The notes beneath the pieces are model-generated. The model saw nothing but the letters and a program-made list of their open reading frames with translations, searched no databases and was not told the origin of the DNA. DNA of 12,479 nt from Faecalitalea sp. UBA4312 (GTDB lineage: Bacteria > Bacillota_I > Bacilli_A > Erysipelotrichales > Erysipelotrichaceae), in the NCBI GenBank assembly GCA_002394635.1, contig DGUK01000021.1:1-12479 (forward strand), written 5' to 3'. Within the stretch, counting starts at the first letter, position 1, and each line of letters opens with the position of its first letter. Position numbers and translations under genes: made by a program. Shown here one piece after another: positions 6,421-12,479 of this stretch.

Positions 6421-8350
6421 ACTTATATGTTATAGAGGACATCTTTCGTATCATACCGATGGCATGATATCCATCTTTTACTTTATTAGACATAATCGTT
6501 AAAAAATACGTCTTTTTTGGCGCATAAATAATAGCAGCATCATTTTGTACGTTGTCCAGCTCACCAGTTTTATTCCCACTCCGAACAGAAGAAGGAAGAC
6601 CGGCCGGAATTTTCCAAGTTCTCGTTTGATGATTCAACAAGGATATCATCTGTGACGAATATGCATATTTTTTTTGATACAGTGCTTCTAAAAAATGCGT
6701 AACATCATTCACAGTTGTATTGTTTTCCTTCCAAGTCTCAATGCGTAAAGTATCTGAATATCCATGATCTACGCACCACTTTCGAACCGCGGTTTTTCCT
6801 TTGGAACGCTTGCCTCCGCCCAGACAGCGCAGTAAATAACCCCAGGCGTCATTGTCGCTGACAGTAATCATCGATTTCAGATTATTATCAATATTGGATT
6901 TTCCATATTTTTTACATAATGGTTTATAATTATCATATACGGTTGCCATCACAAACAGTTTGATTACACTGGCAGCAGGCATCGAATGTGAATTCATGGA
7001 ACACATCATGGAATCTGCTTGATTGATCAATAATGAAAATGACCACGATTCTCCTTTCAGTTGATGTTTATGTATATAGTCTTGTAATTGTTTTTTCAAG
7101 CCCGAAAGATCCAAACGTTTACCATTTGCCATAAGATAGTATCCATCGATTACTTGTCGAGTTACCATATTTCCTTTGGAGTCAAAATAATAAAATGATT
7201 GATTGATCTTATTCCATCCTGTTACTATTGTATTCCCGTAATACCCAGTATTCTTATTGAGATACGAAACCGTATTTCCTCCATTTAGTTTGGCATTTGT
7301 TTTCTTGATTAGTTTGATTTGTAGCGACTCCATTTGTTTTCCACAGCCCGTAGTACCTGAAATCATCCCATTTGAAGTCCATTCTAGCCATCCATAATCT
7401 TTTACATGCCCACGGTAATACACATCATAGTCTTCTGCAATCTGTCCGTCCAGTCGAATCTGAATGGCCTCAACTTGTTTAGATTTACCAGTGGTACCGG
7501 CTAACTGTCCATCTTGTTTCCAGTCCTGCCAGCCAATGGACTGTACATGTGTCCGATACTGTATATGACCCTTCAAATTAGGATCTACCAAATTCAATCG
7601 TATTGCTTCTAGTCGTTTTGACTTTCCTGTCGTTCCGGCCATTTGACCATCGATCTTTGGATTCTGCCATCCATATGTCTGTACATGTGTCTGATAGCGT
7701 ATGTATGGTGCATAAAAGATCGGTCGATCGGATACAGGTATCGCCGATTCCCTTTTCACTAATCGAATCTGAATAGCTTCCATTCGTTTGCCATAGCCTT
7801 GGGTTCCGGCATACTGTCCATCCGCAGCCCATCCTAACCAGCCATAGTCCTGACAATGTACACGATATTGTATTACATACATTTCTGCTAGTTTCTCAGT
7901 AAGACGGATCTGTACAGCCTCCAATCGCAGACCTTTTCCGGAGCTGCCAGACAGTTGTCCGTCCCTGCTCCAGCCGGTCCAACCTATATTCTGCACATGA
8001 GTACGGTACTCCACACTACCTTCCAGAGAAGAAGCCACATAAATCTTTAATGCTTCAATTCTTTTTGCTTTCCCGATAGTTCCTGCTACCTGATCTGTTG
8101 ATCTCGGTGCCTGCCAGCCTGCGCTCTGTACATCAGTCTGGTAAGTGAGGTCCGCCTGCGTTTCTGACAAAGGATCTTCTTCCACAGGTTGCTCCTGCGT
8201 TGTATCTGGATCCATATTTTTTGAATCTAATTGTTGGATCTCTTCGGTCGTATCATCCGAGATAATCTCGGTTTCTTGTGCATGAACCGGAGAGCCGATA
8301 TAAAAGAACATAAACAAACAAAATAATAAGAATAGTTTCAAACGCTTCAT
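6401..8350 (-). CDS. Secreted ChW-repeat protein with class A beta-lactamase-like serine hydrolase domain
   Basis: A 649-residue secreted protein. Order: signal peptide (1-24, VHA cleavage site), acidic linker (25-67), six ChW repeats (69-347), GW/YY linker (about 358-412, VTGWNKINQSFYYFDSKG resembling a choline/glucan-binding repeat), then a beta-lactamase-like domain (about 415-649). The domain holds SVIK (nucleophile Ser461, Lys464), SDN (498-500) and KTG (594-596). These three motifs define the penicillin-recognising fold; the order fits class A enzymes, but the distance from SxxK to SDN is shorter than in TEM-type enzymes and no clear ExxLN omega-loop motif is seen, so beta-lactamase activity is doubtful. 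D,D-carboxypeptidase, esterase or a stem-peptide-binding role are alternatives. The start has an AGGTG ribosome site 5 nt upstream. It is a paralogue of the gene downstream over signal, repeats and linker. Confidence 0.9.
   Translation of the reverse strand: MKRLKLFLLFCLFMFFYIGSPVHAQETEIISDDTTEEIQQLDSKNMDPDTTQEQPVEEDPLSETQADLTYQTDVQSAGWQAPRSTDQVAGTIGKAKRIEALKIYVASSLEGSVEYRTHVQNIGWTGWSRDGQLSGSSGKGLRLEAVQIRLTEKLAEMYVIQYRVHCQDYGWLGWAADGQYAGTQGYGKRMEAIQIRLVKRESAIPVSDRPIFYAPYIRYQTHVQTYGWQNPKIDGQMAGTTGKSKRLEAIRLNLVDPNLKGHIQYRTHVQSIGWQDWKQDGQLAGTTGKSKQVEAIQIRLDGQIAEDYDVYYRGHVKDYGWLEWTSNGMISGTTGCGKQMESLQIKLIKKTNAKLNGGNTVSYLNKNTGYYGNTIVTGWNKINQSFYYFDSKGNMVTRQVIDGYYLMANGKRLDLSGLKKQLQDYIHKHQLKGESWSFSLLINQADSMMCSMNSHSMPAASVIKLFVMATVYDNYKPLCKKYGKSNIDNNLKSMITVSDNDAWGYLLRCLGGGKRSKGKTAVRKWCVDHGYSDTLRIETWKENNTTVNDVTHFLEALYQKKYAYSSQMISLLNHQTRTWKIPAGLPSSVRSGNKTGELDNVQNDAAIIYAPKKTYFLTIMSNKVKDGYHAIGMIRKMSSITYKYLQKRL
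7310..8146 (-). repeat. Six ChW repeats in the beta-lactamase-like protein
   Basis: Units of about 38 residues begin at residues 69, 113, 160, 217, 263 and 310, with the same spacing and the same long spacer between units 3 and 4 (IFYAPYI) as in the paralogue. Unit 1 is the most degenerate (SAGWQAPRSTDQVAGTIG). Each unit looks more like the unit at the same position in the other protein than like its neighbour, as in DYGWLEWTSNG of both sixth units. Confidence 0.85.
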
Positions 8351-8361
8351 ATCTTCACCTT

Positions 8362-8413
8362 CTATACATTATAAATATATTATATCTCTTTTTACATAAA
8401 AAAAGAATGCATA
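8362..8413 (-). promoter_or_regulatory. Candidate promoter of the ChW/beta-lactamase-like gene
   Basis: The minus strand has a perfect TATAAT (8379-8384) preceded at 17 nt by TTCTTT, a weak -35. A second TATAAT lies closer to the gene (8368-8373). The position, downstream of the ftsZ terminator and upstream of the gene, fits a promoter, but the region is AT-rich and the exact start is unclear. Confidence 0.4.
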
Positions 8414-8470
8414 GAACATACATCCTTATACACATAGAGCAAAAATGAAGTACAGTATCTATTAGTATAT

Positions 8471-8499
8471 AAAAAAGACCTATCTTTAGATAGATCTTT
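8471..8499 (-). terminator. Intrinsic terminator after ftsZ
   Basis: The minus strand forms AAAGATCTATC / GATAGGTCTTT, an 11-pair stem with one G-U wobble around the loop TAAA, followed by a T-run. The wobble is a C-A mismatch on the plus strand, so it works for minus-strand transcription. It starts 11 nt past the ftsZ stop and closes the division gene block. Confidence 0.85.
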
Positions 8500-8509
8500 A
8501 TACGTCTGA

Positions 8510-9610
8510 TTAACGGTTAAAGAAGAAATTCGGAATCGAATCGTCAGAATCCTCTTCAATACTTGTTACAACACCTGCATTTACCGGTGTCTGGATCTTA
8601 GGCTGTGTAAATAAAGCAGCATCATCCAAATTGTCTGTTCCGGCTACATCCACTGCATCGCCTTTTCTTCGTTTTTCTTCAAATCCGGTTGCGATGACAG
8701 TAACAATGATGGCATCTCCCAATTGTTCATTGATGGCGATACCAAAGATGGCGTCCACATCTCCACCGGCTGCATCTTGAATGACAGCGACTGCATTCTG
8801 TGCATCAAACAGACTGACTTTATCTCCACCGGTGATATTGATGATAGCAGATTTTGCTCCACCGATCTGTGCTTCCAGCAACGGAGACTGAATGGCTTTC
8901 TCAGCAGCAACAACAGCTTTGTCTTCGCCTTCGGCCATACCGATACCAATCAAAGCACGACCCTGATTCATCATAACTGTACGGACATCGGCAAAGTCCA
9001 GGTTTACCAGAGCCGGTACGGCAATCAAATCGGAAATAGTCTGTACACCCTGACGCAATACATTGTCTGCAGCCTGGAATGCTTCTTCAATCGGTTTACG
9101 TCCGATTACTTCCAGCAGATTGTCATTGGATACAACGATAAAAGAGTCAACATATTTCTTCAATTCTTCAATCCCTTCACGGGCATTATTAGAACGTCTG
9201 CGTCCTTCAAAGGTAAACGGACGTGTAACGACAGCTACAGTCAGAGCGCCTTCTTCTTTACTTACACGAGCTACTAACGGAGCAGCACCGGTTCCGGTTC
9301 CTCCGCCCATGCCGGCTGTAATGAAAACCATGTCTGCATCTTTCACTGCATCACGGATCTCGCTTTCTGCTTCTTCTGCAGCTTTACGTCCGAATTCCGG
9401 ATTTCCACCGGCTCCCAGACCTTTTGTTGTTTCTTTTCCTAAAACGATCTTATTTTCACAAGGGGAATTCTTCATAACCTGAACATCTGTATTACAGATA
9501 TAGAAATTAACACCCTGTACACCATCGGCTACCATTCGGTTTACAGCGTTGGATCCGCCTCCACCGATTCCAAATACTTTAATGTTTGCGACTTGATTCA
9601 TTTCTGCCAT
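8510..9610 (-). CDS. ftsZ: Cell division protein FtsZ
   Basis: The tubulin-like GTPase that polymerises into the Z-ring at midcell and recruits the division machinery. The 366-residue sequence is canonical: N-terminal nucleotide-binding loop [15 protein letters not shown] (10-24), signature loop GGGTGTG (102-108), [10 protein letters not shown] (137-146), and the T7 synergy loop NLDFAD (203-208) that completes the GTPase site of the neighbouring subunit. A short variable linker (about 312-355) leads to the conserved C-terminal peptide SIPNFFFNR, which binds FtsA and other tethers; IPNFFFNR differs somewhat from the common IPxFLRNR/K, in line with the unusual FtsA next door. The ATG at 9610 is chosen because GAGGTGG lies 7 nt upstream, directly after the ftsA stop, so the two genes are probably translationally coupled. 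A terminator follows. Confidence 0.98.
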   Translation of the reverse strand: MAEMNQVANIKVFGIGGGGSNAVNRMVADGVQGVNFYICNTDVQVMKNSPCENKIVLGKETTKGLGAGGNPEFGRKAAEEAESEIRDAVKDADMVFITAGMGGGTGTGAAPLVARVSKEEGALTVAVVTRPFTFEGRRRSNNAREGIEELKKYVDSFIVVSNDNLLEVIGRKPIEEAFQAADNVLRQGVQTISDLIAVPALVNLDFADVRTVMMNQGRALIGIGMAEGEDKAVVAAEKAIQSPLLEAQIGGAKSAIINITGGDKVSLFDAQNAVAVIQDAAGGDVDAIFGIAINEQLGDAIIVTVIATGFEEKRRKGDAVDVAGTDNLDDAALFTQPKIQTPVNAGVVTSIEEDSDDSIPNFFFNR

Positions 9611-9624
9611 GTTCGTTCCACCTC
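9611..9624 (-). promoter_or_regulatory. ftsZ ribosome binding site in the ftsA-ftsZ gap
   Basis: The whole 14-nt gap reads GAGGTGG plus a 7-nt spacer on the minus strand. It directly abuts the ftsA stop codon, so ribosomes ending ftsA would release at the ftsZ initiation site. It selects the ATG at 9610 over the internal ATG at 9601. Confidence 0.75.
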
Positions 9625-10881
9625 TTATTCTTCCTCTGACAATATGACACTCTTTAATCGTTTAGTGAATCCACCTTCTCCATTCTTTGCCTGGTGATTG
9701 ATGGAATCTATGCTGGCACCCAATTCATTGTTGTTGACACTGATTTTTTCAGAATGTCGAATTCGATTGATATCATTATATACATAGAACATACCTAAAC
9801 AACAAATGAATGAGCTGTCTCTTGCACCGATGCTCTGTGGCTGATACGTTACCGCATTGGAGTTAAACTGCTGCAACAGATCCTGGAAAATTCCAATACC
9901 GGCGCCTTTACCAGTTAATACATATTCACTGACACCTTGATCGACGATTGGCTTACATGCTTCGTTGATATCACGTACCCATTGACGGATCTTCGGTCCA
10001 CATGAATTTATCAATTCATTACGGGTGATCTCTACCCGCAGGTCTTCTTTTTGTTCAATATAAATAATTTTGTCTGTATCCGGATCTGCATCCATAGAGA
10101 AAATATTCTGTAGCAATCTGTAACATACTGCATCTGTCAGATGATACTTCTCTTTCAGTTCGGCTATAAATCCGTTATATCCCTGATCCAGATCCACACA
10201 GCTGATCAGACGTCCACGTGCAAACAAGCTTAATGTGCAATGGTTGGGTTCCAGATCCAGCTGGATCATATTCCGCTCCATACTCTTGACCTGAACAGCG
10301 GACTCCTGGGCAATCGCATAGGAATCCAGACAGAGATCCATAATTTCCAGATTCGCCTGCTCCACACAACGGGCATACGCATAAATGGTTTCTTTATCTG
10401 CGTAAATCAGTTCCACATTCATGTGGAAATCATCAATGGATGCACTGATTGGCATCTTCGTGCTTTCACGACCATCAACAATATATTTAATCTGACCGAC
10501 ATTTACCAATTCAACATCATCAGATATCTTTTTCTGAATAGCTTTATTCAGCCCCTGCTGTATATGGAATAAACGAATATACTTCGTTCCATCTTCTACT
10601 TGAACGTGAATCTTCTGAACAGCTCTTTTCACATTGACACTAGGAATGGCCAATAATACCCGTTCAATACGATATCCAAGAGCTGCGGCTGCGTTGTTGA
10701 CGGCTTTACGGATTGCCTGGACCACATTGGTCTCATTGACGATCTTTTGTCCGATAACACCATCACAGGCAACGCGCTCTACACGCAGGACATTAAAATG
10801 TCCTTCGAATATTTCAAGGATGATTAGACGAATTTCTTGATCTGCAATTTCACAGGACGCATATACTTTGTTTCTACTCAT
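9625..10881 (-). CDS. ftsA: Divergent FtsA-like cell division protein
   Basis: Likely the actin-family membrane tether for FtsZ filaments. Identity rests on position directly before ftsZ, on length (418 residues; FtsA is usually about 400-440), on an actin-like layout and on a C-terminal amphipathic segment [16 protein letters not shown] (403-418) suited to membrane binding. FtsA-like blocks include [17 protein letters not shown] (34-50), [12 protein letters not shown] (74-85), the 1C-type region around 90-165, and [16 protein letters not shown] (321-336). The nucleotide motifs are eroded: phosphate-1 DIGTSK is CEIADQ (10-15), phosphate-2 DxGxGTT is DLEPNHCT (209-216), and adenosine TGGGA is TGKGA. 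The start is the ATG at 10881, with AAAAGGAG 7 nt upstream; a TTG at 10911 would add ten residues but has no ribosome site. Alternative: an FtsA paralogue with changed nucleotide use. Confidence 0.82.
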   Translation of the reverse strand: MSRNKVYASCEIADQEIRLIILEIFEGHFNVLRVERVACDGVIGQKIVNETNVVQAIRKAVNNAAAALGYRIERVLLAIPSVNVKRAVQKIHVQVEDGTKYIRLFHIQQGLNKAIQKKISDDVELVNVGQIKYIVDGRESTKMPISASIDDFHMNVELIYADKETIYAYARCVEQANLEIMDLCLDSYAIAQESAVQVKSMERNMIQLDLEPNHCTLSLFARGRLISCVDLDQGYNGFIAELKEKYHLTDAVCYRLLQNIFSMDADPDTDKIIYIEQKEDLRVEITRNELINSCGPKIRQWVRDINEACKPIVDQGVSEYVLTGKGAGIGIFQDLLQQFNSNAVTYQPQSIGARDSSFICCLGMFYVYNDINRIRHSEKISVNNNELGASIDSINHQAKNGEGGFTKRLKSVILSEEE

Positions 10882-10888
10882 TCGAAAT

Positions 10889-10896
10889 CTCCTTTT
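10889..10896 (-). promoter_or_regulatory. ftsA ribosome binding site that fixes the start
   Basis: The minus strand reads AAAAGGAG, then ATTTCGA, then ATG. This strong site with 7-nt spacing supports initiation at 10881 and argues against the TTG 30 nt upstream. Upstream AT-rich sequence (10912-10962) contains TATGAT-like boxes but no good -35, so a separate ftsA promoter is not established. Confidence 0.75.
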
Positions 10897-10962
10897 CCTA
10901 CTACTGTACAATCATATCATAAAATAACATGTTTTTTTATATGAAATTATGTGTTTTTTTCA

Positions 10963-12479
10963 CTATTCCAGTTTTACCTCGATCACGGTGTCCTTGTTGA
11001 TGGAATTTCCGATATTCTGATTCTGTGATACGACTTTACCATATCCATCTGTTTGAATACTGATACCGGTCAACTGCCAGAATGCCGTCAGATCTTTTCT
11101 TGTCCATCCGGTCATATCCGGCATTTTTATGGACGTATCGTTGGTCACCAGGAAAACACGGTCATTGGAATTCACCACGGTTCCTCGTAATGGATATTGG
11201 TCTATCACATTGGATCCTTCCCCAATTTTTACAACCTTTACCTTTTTTCCATCCAGCTGCTGCTCGGCATATGTCATGGAATGGTTTACCAAAGAAGGCA
11301 TTTCATAAGTTTCCCATTTTTCATAATTCTGGTCGTTATCGTTATCATTAGAACCTGAAACTCCCTGTGCAATCAGAGCCGCATGCATAATATCCTGAAA
11401 TGGTTCAGCTGAGTATTCGAGGTAATTGGTTGAAACCATACCCCAGTAAACCATCACCTGTGGCGAATCCTGTGGTGCTGCCGCCATAATGCTGGAAGTA
11501 TATCGTTCCTCATCATACGTTCCTGTTTTCTCGTTGTAAATCTGGCCCGTACCGGTTTTGGCAATCATATCGACCCCGTCCATCTGGAATTTCTCACCAC
11601 TGGCGCCGGCATCCAGAACATGGCTCATCAGCTCCGATACATGATCGGCTGTTTCTTCACTGATCGGTGTGCCGACCTCTTTCGGTTCATATTTCTTGAG
11701 GACTTCATTGGTATCCGTATCGATGATCGAGTCAACGACGTACGGCCGCATCATCTTTCCATCGTTAAAGATTGCGGTGTATGCCTGGCAAAGTTGTAAT
11801 ACCGTGATGGAAGACCCTTGTCCGAAACCGGAGGTCAAATAGTTGATTGGGAATTCCACATCGATATTGTTAACACCCGGGGCTTCATCGACATACGGAA
11901 TATCCGTATATTGATAGAACCCGAAATTTTCTACATACCGCTTATATTGTTTGTAGTTTATATAATTTGATAACAGTTCACAGATACCGACGTTGCTGGA
12001 ATACGCCAGCGCCGTATCAAAATTGATCGTACCGAAGTCTTCCTGTAAGGCATCGTAAATAACCGGATAACCGGTATTGGTTCCGGAGGCTTGACGGATG
12101 ATCTTTTTCGTTTCCGGATCATATCCATAATTAAAGCTTCCGGCCCGGAAAGTCGTATCCTCATCCGGATACACACCGGTATCGATCGCTGTCGCAAACG
12201 TAAACGGCTTCATAACAGAACCCGGTTCGTATTGCGAAGTGGAAATGTTATCAATATAGCTTTCAATCTTATCGTGTTCGTTCTGGTCAAACGTCGGATA
12301 GCTGGCCCAGGCTAAGATCTTACCTGTTTTCGGCTCCATAACGATACACCATGCTTTTTCGGCATTGTTTTGTTCCATGGTTTGTTTCATGGCATTTTCC
12401 ACCGTCATCTGCAAATTGGCATCAATGGTCAATACGACATCGTTTCCGTTGGTCGACTGCTTGAGGATCTTCGTTGTCC
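10963..12479 (-). CDS. Class B penicillin-binding protein with two PASTA domains (PBP2x/SpoVD-like), N-terminus cut
   Basis: A peptidoglycan D,D-transpeptidase of the FtsI/PBP2x group, which cross-links septal wall and is the target of beta-lactams. The frame is open through the right edge; 504 C-terminal residues are visible, starting TTKILKQSTNGNDVVLTID, the usual entry to the transpeptidase domain. The membrane segment and dimerisation domain lie outside. Catalytic motifs: SVMK in YEPGSVMKPF (12208-12219, nucleophile Ser), SSN in YSSNVG (11992-12000), and KTGT in IAKTGTGQ (11548-11559). A C-terminal tail holds two PASTA domains, EMPSLVNHS... and KMPDMTGWT..., a feature of PBP2x and SpoVD. 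Being directly upstream of ftsA favours a vegetative division PBP, though a sporulation SpoVD-type role is not excluded. About 80 nt, containing no terminator, separate it from the ftsA start, so co-transcription is likely. Confidence 0.92.
   Translation of the reverse strand, partial: TTKILKQSTNGNDVVLTIDANLQMTVENAMKQTMEQNNAEKAWCIVMEPKTGKILAWASYPTFDQNEHDKIESYIDNISTSQYEPGSVMKPFTFATAIDTGVYPDEDTTFRAGSFNYGYDPETKKIIRQASGTNTGYPVIYDALQEDFGTINFDTALAYSSNVGICELLSNYINYKQYKRYVENFGFYQYTDIPYVDEAPGVNNIDVEFPINYLTSGFGQGSSITVLQLCQAYTAIFNDGKMMRPYVVDSIIDTDTNEVLKKYEPKEVGTPISEETADHVSELMSHVLDAGASGEKFQMDGVDMIAKTGTGQIYNEKTGTYDEERYTSSIMAAAPQDSPQVMVYWGMVSTNYLEYSAEPFQDIMHAALIAQGVSGSNDNDNDQNYEKWETYEMPSLVNHSMTYAEQQLDGKKVKVVKIGEGSNVIDQYPLRGTVVNSNDRVFLVTNDTSIKMPDMTGWTRKDLTAFWQLTGISIQTDGYGKVVSQNQNIGNSINKDTVIEVKLE

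Noticed and set aside
6401..8350. Calling the beta-lactamase-like gene an antibiotic resistance determinant
   Set aside because: Only the general penicillin-recognition motifs are present; the deacylation motif is not clear and the protein is a large ChW surface protein.
8723..9277. Plus-strand 184-codon ORF inside ftsZ
   Set aside because: It is fully antisense to a canonical ftsZ and its translation has no recognisable domain.
10882..10911. TTG start extending ftsA by ten residues
   Set aside because: The extra residues have no ribosome site before them, and the strong AAAAGGAG site falls inside this stretch and serves the ATG at 10881.
12430..12432. TTG start for the PBP
   Set aside because: The frame is open upstream to the window edge and encodes conserved residues (KQSTNGNDVV), so the gene is simply cut by the edge.
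1..12479. CRISPR array, tRNA, rRNA, insertion sequence or prophage genes
   Set aside because: No regularly spaced identical repeats outside the coding ChW arrays, no cloverleaf or rRNA-like stretch, and no transposase or integrase motifs were seen on either strand.

Overview
The window comes from a low-GC, Gram-positive (Bacillota) genome. Every convincing gene lies on the minus strand, so transcription runs from the high to the low coordinates. FtsZ, FtsA and a PASTA-bearing class B penicillin-binding protein, strong AGGAGG-type ribosome sites and secreted proteins built of ChW repeats (G-W motifs with a GT.G..-R.EAI.I.L tail) suggest a member of the Erysipelotrichales or a Clostridium-like lineage. 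That placement is an inference from gene content only.

Layout, in the direction of transcription. (1) 12479-8510 is a compact cell-division block: the C-terminal 504 residues of a PBP2x/SpoVD-like transpeptidase with two PASTA domains (cut by the window edge), a divergent FtsA, and a canonical FtsZ that begins 14 nt after the ftsA stop codon. A hairpin plus U-tract that pairs properly only on the minus strand ends this block. (2) 8350-4195 holds two adjacent paralogous secreted proteins. Each has a signal peptide, an acidic linker, six ChW repeats and a short GW/YY-type linker. They end in different enzymes: a class A beta-lactamase-like serine hydrolase in the first and a C39-like cysteine peptidase in the second. 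(3) 3839-1 is a putative surface O-acylation cassette: a membrane-anchored SGNH hydrolase, a small membrane-anchored protein resembling DUF4358, an MBOAT acyltransferase and a DHHW (AlgX/AlgJ-like) protein that runs off the left edge. The last three are tightly coupled (4-nt overlap, then a 17-nt gap).

Taken together, the window reads as a cell-envelope locus: septal peptidoglycan synthesis, Z-ring assembly, secreted wall-associated enzymes, and acylation of an extracellular glycan. Co-orientation and proximity are seen in the sequence. A functional link between the three blocks is inferred, and terminators or promoters between them suggest separate transcription units.

The most unusual points are the FtsA with degraded actin-type nucleotide-binding motifs, the pair of ChW proteins sharing one repeat scaffold but carrying unrelated catalytic domains, and the A-B-C/A-B-C order of the ChW repeats. 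The stretches over 300 bases without a gene are limited to 3840-4194, which holds a terminator and AT-rich promoter-like sequence only.
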